A stretch of DNA of 64,000 bases from Sinimarinibacterium sp. NLF-5-8. GTDB taxonomy: Bacteria; Pseudomonadota; Gammaproteobacteria; Nevskiales; Nevskiaceae. The stretch lies in contig NZ_CP048030.1 of assembly GCF_010092425.1 (NCBI RefSeq), positions 2,491,501-2,555,500 on the forward strand, written 5' to 3'. The notes beneath the pieces were generated by a model. It made no database searches and was not told the origin of the DNA. It worked only from the letters and a program-made list of their open reading frames with translations. Positions 10,477-19,603 of the stretch are shown here, piece by piece; the stretch's first letter is position 1, and each line of letters starts with the position of its first letter. The position numbers and the translations under genes were made by a program.

Positions 10477-11024
10477 TGAAATCCGTCAGACCGATGCTGT
10501 TGATCATCAGCCTGCTCGGCGCCGGGCTGCTCAGTGGCTGTGAACAGGACATGAGCGACCTGCAACAGCAGGTTGCCGCGCTCAAGGCGCGCAAATCCAC
10601 GCGTATTCCACCGATCCCCCAACCCAAGCAAGCCGACAGCTTCACCTACGATGCCGCCGATCGCCGCGATCCCTTCATCGAAATCGTGCCTGCGGTGCGC
10701 GTTGCCGCAATCGCCAGCGGCCCGCGTCCCAATCTCAGCCGCAACCGCGAGCCGCTGGAGGAGTTTCCGCTGGACGCCCTGCGCATGGTCGGCACCATCA
10801 CCACGTCCGGCGGAGTGTTTGCGCTGATCCGTACGCCTGACAAGGTCATCAACCGCGTGACCATTGGCAACTACCTGGGGCAAAACTATGGCCAGATCAA
10901 AAGCATCGACCCGACCCAGGTCAGTCTGATGGAACTGATCGAAGACGGCTTTGGGGGCTGGATCGCGCGCGCGGCCAGTCTCTCGCTGGACGACAGCCCC
11001 TCCACCCCCGGCGCAAATCATTGA
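10476..11024 (+). CDS. pilP: Type IV pilus lipoprotein PilP
   Basis: PilP is a lipoprotein that links PilN/PilO to the secretin PilQ. The 182-residue product has a signal peptide ending in lipobox LLSGC with the acylated cysteine at residue 22. A low-complexity linker and a small beta-sandwich domain follow (FPLDALRMVGTI, VTIGNYLGQNYGQI). The next base after acylation encodes Glu-Gln rather than Asp, which fits outer-membrane sorting. Confidence 0.93.
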   Translation: MKSVRPMLLIISLLGAGLLSGCEQDMSDLQQQVAALKARKSTRIPPIPQPKQADSFTYDAADRRDPFIEIVPAVRVAAIASGPRPNLSRNREPLEEFPLDALRMVGTITTSGGVFALIRTPDKVINRVTIGNYLGQNYGQIKSIDPTQVSLMELIEDGFGGWIARAASLSLDDSPSTPGANH

Positions 11025-11041
11025 GGACCGGAGTCCCCGCC

Positions 11042-13225
11042 ATGAATCATTTTTCTCTGTTTTTGCGCACCCTGTTCGGCAGTCTGCTGCTCCTGCTGCT
11101 GACGCCGGCCCATGCGCAACAGCTTGCACTCAACGATGTCGACTTCATCGAACTCGGCAACAACCGCGTGCTGATGACGCTGATCCTGTCCGGGCCGGCA
11201 CCGCAACCTTCCGCCTTCAGCGTCGACAAACCGGCGCGGCTGTCGCTGGATCTGCCGGATACCCGCACCGCGCTGCCGGAACGCTACAAACGCCTGAACA
11301 TCGGCAACGTGCGCGGGCTTGCCAATGCCCAGGCGCAGGGGCGCACCCGCGTCGTCGTCGAACTCGGCGAAGCCGCGCCCTACAGCATGGAAGTTGCCGG
11401 CAACCGCATTCTGGTGCGGCTGGAAAGCCCGGCGCGCAGCCTGCCCCAGCCCAGTGTCCCCTCGGTGATTGCACGGGCGCCGCCGCCCACTGCCAGCGCA
11501 ACGGCGGCGGCACCGCGCGGTGCCGCAACGCTTGGCGCGCTCGACTTTCGCCGGGGTGAAAAAGGCGAAGGTCGCCTGAGCGCGCGCATCAGCGACCCCA
11601 ATACCGTGGTCGATGTTCGTGAAGACAGCGGCAAGATCATCGCCAGCCTGCGCAACACCCGTCTTGACCAAGGCGGCGACCGACGCCTTGACGTGCTCGA
11701 CTTTGCCACGCCGGTGCAGACCGTCGATGTGCGCGAAGTGGGGCTGGATACCCAGCTCATCATCACCCCCGTCAGCGGCCAGGAATTCGAGCACGCCGCC
11801 TACCAGTCCGGCAACCGGTTCACGCTGGAGCTGCAACCGGTGACCGCAGAAACGCTGGCAGCCCGCAAGGCCGCGCAGCCAGAGTTCACCGGCGAGCGCA
11901 TCAGCCTGTCGTTTCAGAGTGTTGATATCCGCTCGCTGTTACAGATCGTTGCCGATGTCGCCGGCACCAACATGGTCATCAGCGACTCGGTCACCGGCCA
12001 GATCGCCATGCGTCTGGAAAACGTGCCGTGGGATCAGGCGCTGGACATCATTCTCAAGACCAAAGGGCTGGGCATGCGCCAGCAGGGCAACGTCATGCTC
12101 GTTGCCCCGGCGCAGGAGCTGGCCGAGCGTGAGCAGCGTGAGCTCGAAGCGATCCGGCAGCGCAGCGATCTGGCGCCGGTACGCTCGGAAATCATTCAGG
12201 TCAACTATGCCAAGGCCGCCGACCTGAAGGCACTGATCTCCAGCGGTGACATGTCCATGCTCAGTGAGCGCGGGCGGATCAGCGTCGATGAACGCACCAA
12301 CACCCTGCTGGTGCTCGAAACGCGCGACAAGATCGACGAAATCCGGGGACTGGTTGCCCGACTCGATATCCCCGTGCGGCAGGTATTGATCGAATCGCGG
12401 ATCGTCATTGCCAACGATGATTTCATCAAGGAAATCGGTGCCCGCTTCGGTGTTGGCAGCATCGGCCGCTCCGGCAGCACCACGATTGGCCAGTCGGGTG
12501 GCGCCGCCGATCCCCAGGCCAACAACTCCGGCGGCGGGGGTGGCAGTGGTGGCGGTACGGGTGGGCAACAGAACCAGAGTCTTGGCAACCTCGGTTCGCG
12601 CGCCATTCTCGGCGGGCAGCTTCCCAGTGCTGCGGACAACTATATTTTCAATATGCCCTCGTTCGCCGCCGGCAGCAGCGGCATTGGCTGGACCATTCTG
12701 GGCAAAAACTTCCTGATCGATCTGGAACTCACTGCGCTGCAACAGGAAGGGCGCGGCGAGGTTGTTTCAACGCCCAAGGTACTGACCCAGAACGGCAAGC
12801 AAGCCACGATCAAGCATGGTTTTGAAGTGCCGTATGAAACGGTCAGCCAGAACGGCACCAACGTCGAGTTCAAGGAGGCGCTGCTGCAACTTGAAGTCAC
12901 CCCCAACGTCAACCCCAACAACACCGTGTCGATGGACTTGCTGGTGACCAAGGATGAACCGGACTTCACCCGCGCGGTCAAGGGCACCCCTGCCCTCAAC
13001 AAGCGTGAGCTGCAAACCTCGGTTCAGGTCACCAGCGGCGAAACCGTTGTCCTCGGCGGAACGTTTGAAACGCAAAAAGCCAACAGCAGCTCCAAGGTGC
13101 CGCTGCTGGGCGACATTCCCCTGATCGGACGCCTGTTCCGCAACAACCGCAGCCAGAACACCAAACAGGAACTGCTGATCTTCGTCACCCCGCGCGTGCT
13201 GCAGGAAGGCATCAACGTCGAATAA
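11042..13225 (+). CDS. pilQ: Type IV pilus secretin PilQ
   Basis: PilQ forms the outer-membrane ring through which the pilus passes. The 727-residue protein has a signal peptide (about residues 1-26, ending PAHAQ), an AMIN domain for peptidoglycan binding, STN/secretin N domains (SFQSVDIRSLLQIVADV), a Gly/Ser-rich variable stretch around 12525-12565, and the C-terminal secretin barrel (EVVSTPKVLTQNGK, VPLLGDIPLIGRLFR). The frame reaches a TTG at 11021, but the ATG at 11042 has a GGAG ribosome site and starts the signal peptide. Confidence 0.95.
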   Translation: MNHFSLFLRTLFGSLLLLLLTPAHAQQLALNDVDFIELGNNRVLMTLILSGPAPQPSAFSVDKPARLSLDLPDTRTALPERYKRLNIGNVRGLANAQAQGRTRVVVELGEAAPYSMEVAGNRILVRLESPARSLPQPSVPSVIARAPPPTASATAAAPRGAATLGALDFRRGEKGEGRLSARISDPNTVVDVREDSGKIIASLRNTRLDQGGDRRLDVLDFATPVQTVDVREVGLDTQLIITPVSGQEFEHAAYQSGNRFTLELQPVTAETLAARKAAQPEFTGERISLSFQSVDIRSLLQIVADVAGTNMVISDSVTGQIAMRLENVPWDQALDIILKTKGLGMRQQGNVMLVAPAQELAEREQRELEAIRQRSDLAPVRSEIIQVNYAKAADLKALISSGDMSMLSERGRISVDERTNTLLVLETRDKIDEIRGLVARLDIPVRQVLIESRIVIANDDFIKEIGARFGVGSIGRSGSTTIGQSGGAADPQANNSGGGGGSGGGTGGQQNQSLGNLGSRAILGGQLPSAADNYIFNMPSFAAGSSGIGWTILGKNFLIDLELTALQQEGRGEVVSTPKVLTQNGKQATIKHGFEVPYETVSQNGTNVEFKEALLQLEVTPNVNPNNTVSMDLLVTKDEPDFTRAVKGTPALNKRELQTSVQVTSGETVVLGGTFETQKANSSSKVPLLGDIPLIGRLFRNNRSQNTKQELLIFVTPRVLQEGINVE

Positions 13226-13234
13226 AAACCACGC

Positions 13235-13264
13235 CAGGTGCGGATGCGCGCGCATCCGCACCTG
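13235..13264. repeat. Perfect 30-bp palindrome after pilQ
   Basis: Arms of 15 bases (CAGGTGCGGATGCGC and its complement) with no loop lie ten bases past the pilQ stop. No T run follows, so it is not a canonical rho-independent terminator. It could stabilise the pil mRNA 3' end or bind a dimeric protein. Confidence 0.6.
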
Positions 13265-13397
13265 ATGGTTAGCCCTGACGCCGCCTGCGCATCCGTCAAC
13301 GCGGATCCACGCCGCATCCGTTGTGGCGCTTGCCCGCGCAGCCAGAAGCGCGCGCAAGCCCCGTATACTTTCGGCCATCCCCTTTTGTGCATGACCG

Positions 13398-13931
13398 ATG
13401 CTTCCACACCACAACATCTTTCTGATCGGCCCCATGGGGGCAGGCAAGACCACGGTCGGGCGCCGCCTGGCGCGCGCGCTGGGGCTGCCCTTTGTCGATT
13501 CCGATCATGAAATCGAAGCGCGCACCGGCGTTGAGATTCCCTATATTTTTGAGCGTGAAGGCGAAGCCGGGTTTCGTCTGCGCGAGCGGCAGACGATTGC
13601 CGATCTGGCGCAGCGGCAAGGGCTGGTCATGGCCACCGGCGGCGGGGCCGTCATCACCCCTGAAAACCGCACCACACTGGCACAAAACGGCATGGTCGTT
13701 TATCTGCATGCCAGCGTTGACCAGCAGTTGTCGCGCACCCGCCATTCCAGGCACCGGCCCTTGCTGCAAAACGCTCCGGATCGGCGCGCGGTGCTGCGGC
13801 AATTGCTCAGCCAGCGCGAGCCGCTGTACCGTGAAATTGCCGATCTGACCCTGATCACCGACCATCGCAGTTCGCGGCATGTTGCGCGCGAAGCCGAAAA
13901 CTTCATCAAGGCGCATTTGCTGCGCGTATAG
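13398..13931 (+). CDS. aroK: Shikimate kinase
   Basis: It phosphorylates shikimate with ATP in aromatic amino-acid synthesis. The 177-residue protein has the P-loop GPMGAGKTTVGRRLA near residues 11-25, the shikimate-binding DSDHEIEARTG and FRLRERQ, and the GGGAV turn. The gene order pilQ-aroK-aroB is conserved in gammaproteobacteria. A 172-bp spacer with a palindrome separates it from pilQ, and aroB starts 25 bases downstream. Confidence 0.95.
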   Translation: MLPHHNIFLIGPMGAGKTTVGRRLARALGLPFVDSDHEIEARTGVEIPYIFEREGEAGFRLRERQTIADLAQRQGLVMATGGGAVITPENRTTLAQNGMVVYLHASVDQQLSRTRHSRHRPLLQNAPDRRAVLRQLLSQREPLYREIADLTLITDHRSSRHVAREAENFIKAHLLRV

Positions 13932-13956
13932 CGTTGTCATTGACTTGTAACACATC

Positions 13957-15042
13957 ATGCCCATTCTTCATGTCGATCTTGCCGAACGCGGCTACCCCAT
14001 CCACATCGGCGCAAATGTTTTGACCGATGCGGCGCTGTGGGCGCCGTTTGCCGGGCGTCCGCTGCGCCTGATCACCGATGACAACGTTGCGCGCCACCAC
14101 CTGGCGCCACTCAAGGCGTTGTTGCAGCTCTCCGACGAGGCCGTGCGCGTGATTCCGCACGGCGAGCCGCAAAAAAGCTGGGCCGTTGCCGGTAGCCTGC
14201 AAGACTGGTTATTGCAGACCCGGCTGCCGCGCGATGGCGTGCTGGTTGCGCTCGGCGGCGGTGTGGTCGGTGATCTGGTCGGTTTTACGGCCGCGATCTA
14301 TCAGCGCGGCGTCGATTTTGTCCAGGTGCCCACCACGCTGCTGTCGCAGGTGGATTCCAGCGTTGGCGGTAAAACCGGCATCAATCACCCGCTGGGTAAA
14401 AACATGATCGGGGCGTTTCACCAGCCCCGGCTGGTTCTGGCCGATACCGATGCCCTGCGCACCCTGCCGCAGCGCGAGCTTTTGGCGGGGATTGCCGAGG
14501 TCATCAAATACGGCCTGCTCGGTGACGAACGCTTTTTAAGCTGGATCGAGGCTCATCTGGACGCGCTGTTGGCGCTGGATCAAGCCGCGATTGGCGAAGC
14601 CGTGCGGCGCAGTTGCGAGATGAAAGCGCAAATCGTCGCGCGCGATGAAAAAGAAAGTGGCGAACGCGCGCTGCTCAATCTGGGCCACACCTTTGGTCAT
14701 GCGATTGAAACCTGGGCCGGTTACGGCCACTGGCTGCATGGTGAGGCAGTGGCGGCGGGCATGTGCATGGCGGCCGATCTGTCCGCACGTCTGGGCTGGA
14801 TCGGTGAGGCCGATGCCGCGCGCGCCACGGCACTGATTGCGCGCGCGGGGCTGCCGGTCGGCGTGCCGCAGGGGATGCAGCCGGCCGATTTCATGCAGTT
14901 GATGGCCCTGGATAAAAAAGTCGCCAGCGGCAAGGTTCGCCTGATCTTGCTGCGCGCGCTCGGCCAGGCGGTGATGACGGCGGATTTTGCCCCCGCCGCA
15001 TTGCAGCAGACGCTGCATCACTTCTGCCAGCAAACGCCATGA
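13957..15042 (+). CDS. aroB: 3-dehydroquinate synthase
   Basis: It cyclises DAHP to 3-dehydroquinate, the second shikimate-pathway step, using NAD and a divalent metal. The 361-residue protein contains VALGGGVVGDLVGFTAA, PTTLLSQVDSSVGGKTGIN and the metal-binding GHTFGHAIE with HGEAVAAGM. Length and motifs are complete. Its stop overlaps the start of the dGTPase-like gene by four bases. Confidence 0.96.
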   Translation: MPILHVDLAERGYPIHIGANVLTDAALWAPFAGRPLRLITDDNVARHHLAPLKALLQLSDEAVRVIPHGEPQKSWAVAGSLQDWLLQTRLPRDGVLVALGGGVVGDLVGFTAAIYQRGVDFVQVPTTLLSQVDSSVGGKTGINHPLGKNMIGAFHQPRLVLADTDALRTLPQRELLAGIAEVIKYGLLGDERFLSWIEAHLDALLALDQAAIGEAVRRSCEMKAQIVARDEKESGERALLNLGHTFGHAIETWAGYGHWLHGEAVAAGMCMAADLSARLGWIGEADAARATALIARAGLPVGVPQGMQPADFMQLMALDKKVASGKVRLILLRALGQAVMTADFAPAALQQTLHHFCQQTP

Positions 15043-16178
15043 ATCTTGCGCCCTATGCCGCCGACGATCGGCGTGCCGCGCGCGGACGGCGCCATCAGGA
15101 GCCACGTTCCGGGCACCGCAGCGAGTATCAGCGTGACCGCGACCGCATCATTCACAGCAGCGCATTCCGGCGGCTGGAATACAAAACCCAGGTGTTCATC
15201 AACCATGAAGGCGATCTGTTCCGCACCCGCCTGACGCATTCGATCGAAGTGGCGCAAATCGCGCGGACGATGGCGCGCAGCCTGCGTCTGCATGAGGATC
15301 TGTGTGAGGCCGTTGCGCTGGCGCATGATCTGGGACATACCCCGTTCGGCCACGCCGGTCAGGACGCCCTCAATGGCTGCATGAAGCCTTATGGCGGTTT
15401 TGAGCACAACGCGCAGTCCCTGCGGGTGGTTGATGAGCTGGAGGACAAATACGCCGAGTTTCGCGGCCTGAATCTGATGTTTGATACCCGCGAAGGCATT
15501 TTGAAACACTGTTCCGAGGCGCGCGCGCGCGAACTGGGCGATATCGGCGAGCGGTTCTTGCTGCGCCAGCAACCCGGTCTGGAAGCGCAACTGGCCAATC
15601 GTGCCGATGAAATCGCCTACAACAATCACGATATTGATGATGGCCTGCGCGCGGGGCTGATCGGCTTTGAGCAATTGCGCGCGGTGCCGCTGTTCAAGCG
15701 GCACCATGACGAAGTGTTACATCGTTATGGCAACATCAGTGCCAAGCAACAACGGCACGAAACCACACGGCGGCTGATGAACACGCTGATTGTGGACCTG
15801 ATGCAAACCTCGGCGCGCGCGATCGAAGCCGCCGGCATCGACAGCATCGACGCCGTGCGCGCGCAGCCCAGGCCGCTGATTCAATACAGCCCGGACATCG
15901 AGGCCGAAAACATCGAACTCAAGCGTTTTTTGTTCAAAAACCTGTACCAGCACCATGAGGTGTACCGGATCATGGACAAGGCCAAACGGGTTATCCGCGA
16001 ATTGTTTGCGGCACTGTTTGCCGATCCACGCTTGCTGCCGCCCGACTTTCACCAGGCCACCGAAGGGCAAAACGAGCCTGTGCGCGCGCGCGTGGTGGCC
16101 GATTACATTGCCGGGATGACCGATCGCTATGCGCTGGACGAACACGAGCGCCTGTTTGACCCGCGCCGCCTGCGCTAA
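15039..16178 (+). CDS. dGTPase-like HD-domain triphosphohydrolase
   Basis: Dgt-family enzymes cleave dNTPs to nucleoside and tripolyphosphate. The 379-residue protein carries the HD metal site: RLTHSIEVAQIAR, AHDLGHTPFGHAGQ and the later NRADEIAYNNHDIDDGL. The length is that of the short dGTPase-like (type 2) subfamily rather than E. coli Dgt (about 505), so substrate range is uncertain. It overlaps aroB, an association seen in many proteobacteria. Confidence 0.9.
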   Translation: MNLAPYAADDRRAARGRRHQEPRSGHRSEYQRDRDRIIHSSAFRRLEYKTQVFINHEGDLFRTRLTHSIEVAQIARTMARSLRLHEDLCEAVALAHDLGHTPFGHAGQDALNGCMKPYGGFEHNAQSLRVVDELEDKYAEFRGLNLMFDTREGILKHCSEARARELGDIGERFLLRQQPGLEAQLANRADEIAYNNHDIDDGLRAGLIGFEQLRAVPLFKRHHDEVLHRYGNISAKQQRHETTRRLMNTLIVDLMQTSARAIEAAGIDSIDAVRAQPRPLIQYSPDIEAENIELKRFLFKNLYQHHEVYRIMDKAKRVIRELFAALFADPRLLPPDFHQATEGQNEPVRARVVADYIAGMTDRYALDEHERLFDPRRLR

Positions 16179-16199
16179 AAAAGCGCCGATTGCCGCGAC

Positions 16200-16604
16200 A
16201 TGACCCCGCCATCCGCGAATCGCTACAGCAGCCTGCCCCGCTGGCAGCGCATCCTGCTGATCATCGCCGGCTTCATCAGCCTGTTGCTGGGCATCATCGG
16301 CGCGCTGTTGCCGGTGATGCCGACCACCCCTTTCATCATTCTGGCCGCCGCCTGCTTTGCCCGCAGTTCCGAACGCTTTCACCAAATGCTGCTGCGCAAC
16401 CGCATTTTTGGCCCCTTGCTGGTGGAGTGGGAAACCCATCGCAGCATCCCCTACCGCACCAAGCTGATCGCCCTCGCCATGCTCGCCGTCACCCTGGGCA
16501 GTTCCGTCGTGCTGTTTGTGCGGCCATTGCAACTGCAACTTGCGGTTGCCGCCGTCGGCGTGCTGGTTGGCATCTGGTTGTACCGGATTCCCTCACGCAA
16601 CTAA
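16200..16604 (+). CDS. DUF454 (YbaN-type) inner-membrane protein
   Basis: The 134-residue protein has the DUF454 signature GIIGALLPVMPTTPFIILAA followed by CFARSSERFH. Membrane helices lie at about residues 17-50 and at the C-terminal third (two helices from ALAMLAVTLG onward). The family has no firmly established function; E. coli YbaN is a member. It starts 21 bases after the dGTPase-like gene and converges with msrB. Confidence 0.85.
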   Translation: MTPPSANRYSSLPRWQRILLIIAGFISLLLGIIGALLPVMPTTPFIILAAACFARSSERFHQMLLRNRIFGPLLVEWETHRSIPYRTKLIALAMLAVTLGSSVVLFVRPLQLQLAVAAVGVLVGIWLYRIPSRN

Positions 16605-16630
16605 AAAAAACCGCGCGCGGCCTCGGGCGT

Positions 16631-17026
16631 TTACGCGCGCGCTTTGAGCACCAGTGCGGCGGAATTGATGCAATAGCGCAGCCCCGTGGGTTTGGGGCCA
16701 TCGTTGAACACATGCCCCAGATGGGCATCGCAGCGTGCGCAGAGCACCTCGGTGCGGATCATGCGGTGGCTGTGATCGGCGCGTTCGATGATGTGATCGG
16801 GATAGGGCAGTTGATAAAAGCTCGGCCAGCCGGTGCCCGATTCAAACTTGGTCTGTGCATCAAACAGCGGCAGATCACAGCACAGGCAATGAAACACGCC
16901 ATCGCGGTGCTCGTTCCACAGGGCGCCCGAAAAGGAACATTCGGTGCCGCCCTGGCGGGTCACACGGTACTGTTCTTCGCTCAGCTGCGCGCGCCATTCG
17001 GCGTCGGTTTTGATGACTTTTTCCAT
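16631..17026 (-). CDS. msrB: Peptide methionine (R)-S-oxide reductase
   Basis: MsrB reduces R-methionine sulfoxide in proteins with thioredoxin as reductant. The 131-residue protein has the four zinc cysteines (Cys47, Cys50, Cys96, Cys99), the substrate segment GTGWPSF, and catalytic Cys119 in RYCINSA. No N-terminal signal is present, so it is cytoplasmic. It begins only three bases after the nitronate monooxygenase stop and probably closes the TetR-linked operon running from 21355. Confidence 0.95.
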   Translation of the reverse strand: MEKVIKTDAEWRAQLSEEQYRVTRQGGTECSFSGALWNEHRDGVFHCLCCDLPLFDAQTKFESGTGWPSFYQLPYPDHIIERADHSHRMIRTEVLCARCDAHLGHVFNDGPKPTGLRYCINSAALVLKARA

Positions 17027-17029
17027 GTT

Positions 17030-18028
17030 TTACTCCATGAAGCCGCGTGCCAGTTCCGCCACCACATCCGCCGCTGATTGCAGTGATTCGATGTGGCTGA
17101 CGCACTCACCCGCATACAGCGCAGTGGTTTCAATGTTGGCCTCCGGCATGTCTTTGGTTTTGCTGGCGGCAGTGTAAAACGGCAGACCCAGCCGTTGTTG
17201 CGAGGCCATGCTCACCACCGCCGACAGCGGAATGACCCGCCGTGAAGGGATGCTCAGTGTGTTCAGCGCGCGCAACCATAAGGGTTCTTCACCGCTGGCC
17301 GCACACCATTTCTGGGTGGCGGCGTTGGGCGCCACGCGGTGCCAGGCCGGCCAGCCCAGGCCAAACAACTGCGTGCGCAGGGTGGTGCTGGCGCTGAGCA
17401 GGCGCGCCTTGTACTCATCGTGGGCATTGCTTTCGTCGGTGAGCAAAAAGCGCGTGCCTGCAACCACGCCATCGGCACCCAGCGCGCGCGCGCGGCGGCT
17501 GCTGGCCGCATCAAAAATCCCGCCTGCGGCCAGAACCGGACGGCTTTTGCTGACCGCGCGCACCTGCGGCAACAGCTGTGCCAACGGCACATCCCCGGCC
17601 AGATGGCCGCCTGCTTCCACGCCCTGGGCAATCACCGCATCGGCGCCGTCGGCAATGGCTTGCTGGGCCGCGCCGGCACTGCCGATTTGATGCCAGACCT
17701 GGATATCGGCGGCGCGCAGCGCGTGCACCAGATCGCGGTCATGGCCGTAAAACAGCACGGCCACCGCCGGACGCTGCTCGATACAGGCCGCCACATGGGC
17801 CGGACGCACAAACGGCATCAACAGATTCACCGCAAACGGAGCCCCTTCGGCCAGTGCGCGCGTGCGCTGCATGTCGGCGGCAAACTCATCCGGCGGCAAA
17901 ATCCCCAGCGTGCCCAGCCCGCCGGCCTTGCTCACGGCACCGGCCAGCGGCGCCGTGGACAATCCGCCGCCCATGCCCGCCTGCACCACGGGGACGCGCA
18001 GCCCCAGTGTTTCAAACCAATTGTTCAT
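17030..18028 (-). CDS. Nitronate monooxygenase / 2-nitropropane dioxygenase family
   Basis: These FMN-dependent TIM-barrel enzymes oxidise alkyl nitronates; relatives include FabK enoyl reductases. The 332-residue protein has the FMN-binding start VVQAGMGGGLSTAPLAGAV and the catalytic-histidine segment QGVEAGGHLAGD, plus ADGVVAGTRFLLT. The ATG at 18028 is chosen because a GGAGG lies eight bases before it; the frame runs ten codons further up. Its position among an SDR, a hydrolase and a CMD-like protein suggests a catabolic or detoxifying role; the substrate is unknown. Confidence 0.88.
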   Translation of the reverse strand: MNNWFETLGLRVPVVQAGMGGGLSTAPLAGAVSKAGGLGTLGILPPDEFAADMQRTRALAEGAPFAVNLLMPFVRPAHVAACIEQRPAVAVLFYGHDRDLVHALRAADIQVWHQIGSAGAAQQAIADGADAVIAQGVEAGGHLAGDVPLAQLLPQVRAVSKSRPVLAAGGIFDAASSRRARALGADGVVAGTRFLLTDESNAHDEYKARLLSASTTLRTQLFGLGWPAWHRVAPNAATQKWCAASGEEPLWLRALNTLSIPSRRVIPLSAVVSMASQQRLGLPFYTAASKTKDMPEANIETTALYAGECVSHIESLQSAADVVAELARGFME

Positions 18029-18099
18029 GCCTGATCCTCCAAAAAGCCTGACCATCATGCACCGATGTGCGCGGCCATGCCCCGCCCGTGGGGGTCACT

Positions 18100-18723
18100 T
18101 CAGGGATGGCGCAGCGCCGCCTCGGTGTGCGCTTCCAGCGGCAACGCGGCGCTGTTGAGCACGCCGGCCAGCATCTGGTAATGCCCGATCAGCATCGTCA
18201 CCTCGATCAACTGTGCCGCGTCATAGTGCGCGGCCAGCGTGTCCCAGGTGGTGGCGGCAATCTGCCGATCCGCGTGCAGCTCATCGCAAGCCCGCAACAG
18301 TGCGGCGCGCAGCGGCGACCAGCCCGGCGCCGTTGCGCCTTCGGCCACGCGCGCGATTTCGGCCTCGCTCAGCCCGGCGCGCAGACCAATCTGCACATGC
18401 TGACCCCATTCGTAGCGACAGCGGCAGTTCCAGCCCACGCGCAGGATCATCAGCTCGGCATCGCGCCGATCCAGCGTGCCATACGGCATCAGCCGGGAGG
18501 CAAAGTGCAGCCACGGCTTGAACAGCGTCGGCGCGCGCAGCAGCAGCAAAAACACATCGGGGACGACCTCCGTTCCTGTGCGGCTTTTGCCCCATTTGCC
18601 GGCCGCGCCCAGCAGGGTGCGCAGCGGCCAGTTCAGCTCGGCGTGGCGCAGCGGCGGCAGGCGTGGGGCTTCGGTACTCAGCCAGCCGCCGGGGGGCGCC
18701 AGATGTTCCAGCGCCACGCTCAT
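18100..18723 (-). CDS. Carboxymuconolactone decarboxylase-like (AhpD fold) protein
   Basis: The 207-residue protein matches the CMD/AhpD helical fold: LMPYGTLDRRDAELMILRVGWNCRCRYEW (read as consecutive helices, residues about 95-125), then HVQIGLRAGLSEAEI and ALLRACDELH. The pair of cysteines in NCRCRYEWGQH occupies the family active-site region, but as CxC rather than the AhpD CxxC. The start ATG overlaps the SDR stop by four bases. It likely acts on an intermediate of the same pathway; no specific substrate can be assigned. Confidence 0.82.
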   Translation of the reverse strand: MSVALEHLAPPGGWLSTEAPRLPPLRHAELNWPLRTLLGAAGKWGKSRTGTEVVPDVFLLLLRAPTLFKPWLHFASRLMPYGTLDRRDAELMILRVGWNCRCRYEWGQHVQIGLRAGLSEAEIARVAEGATAPGWSPLRAALLRACDELHADRQIAATTWDTLAAHYDAAQLIEVTMLIGHYQMLAGVLNSAALPLEAHTEAALRHP

Positions 18724-19577
18724 GGCCGGGCCGCCGTGCGCGCGATCCTGCTCAGCAGATCGTTGGCGCGCTGCATCGCAAACGCATACAGCGGCGGGCA
18801 ATAACGCTGAAACCAGTGACCCATGCGAATGTCGTTGGAGGTAAAAACAAGATACTGATTGCGCCGGATGCCGCGCAAAATTGCCTGTGCGGCCTTGTCT
18901 GGGGTGATCGCATGGGCCTGAAAGCGCGCGCGCCAGCGAGCCAGGCGCGGGGCGCTGGCATCCACCCCGACGATTTGCAGGGTTTTGACCAGCCCGGTAT
19001 CCACGCCGCCCGGACAGACCAGACTCACGCCGATTCCGTGCCGCGCCAGATCAAAGCGCAGCACCTCCGACACTCCGCGCAAGCCAAACTTGCTGGCGCT
19101 GTAGGCCGCATGCCACGGCAGGCCAAACAACCCCGCCGCCGACGACACATTGACGATATGCCCGCCGCGCCCGGCGGCCACCATCGCCGGCAAAAACGCC
19201 TCGATGACGTGAATCGGCCCCATCAGGTTGATGTCCACGCAGCGCTGCCAATGCTCGTTGCCCAGCGATTCGGGCGCGCCCCAGATGGAGATTCCGGCAA
19301 TGTTCATCAACACATCCAGGCTGCCGTGCTGCGCCTGCGCGCGCGCGGCAAAATCCTGTACCGCGTCACGGTTGGCAATATCAAACGGCTCGGCCATCAA
19401 CACCGTGCCGCCCGCGCGCGTGATCTCATCGGCCACGGCGTGCAGGGCATCGGCGTTGATGTCGGTCAACAGCAGTTGTGCGCCTTGCCGCGCGGCCGCC
19501 TGTGCGGTGGCGCGGCCAATGCCGCTGGCGGCGCCGGTGATGAAGGTTTTTTTGTTGCTGAGCGTAGATAAGGTCAT
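18720..19577 (-). CDS. Short-chain dehydrogenase/reductase (SDR)
   Basis: A classical SDR of 285 residues: cofactor motif TGAASGIGRAT, NIAGIS, and catalytic SSAAG and YSASK. Asp at the end of the second strand (LLTDIN) favours NAD(H) over NADP(H). An extended C-terminus after residue 200 resembles SDRs acting on bulky alcohols. It is 26 bases downstream of the CocE-type hydrolase and overlaps the CMD-like gene, so the three are one transcript. Confidence 0.92.
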   Translation of the reverse strand: MTLSTLSNKKTFITGAASGIGRATAQAAARQGAQLLLTDINADALHAVADEITRAGGTVLMAEPFDIANRDAVQDFAARAQAQHGSLDVLMNIAGISIWGAPESLGNEHWQRCVDINLMGPIHVIEAFLPAMVAAGRGGHIVNVSSAAGLFGLPWHAAYSASKFGLRGVSEVLRFDLARHGIGVSLVCPGGVDTGLVKTLQIVGVDASAPRLARWRARFQAHAITPDKAAQAILRGIRRNQYLVFTSNDIRMGHWFQRYCPPLYAFAMQRANDLLSRIARTAARP

Positions 19578-19603
19578 TAAAAGTCTCGGTCAGAGTGAGG
19601 TCA

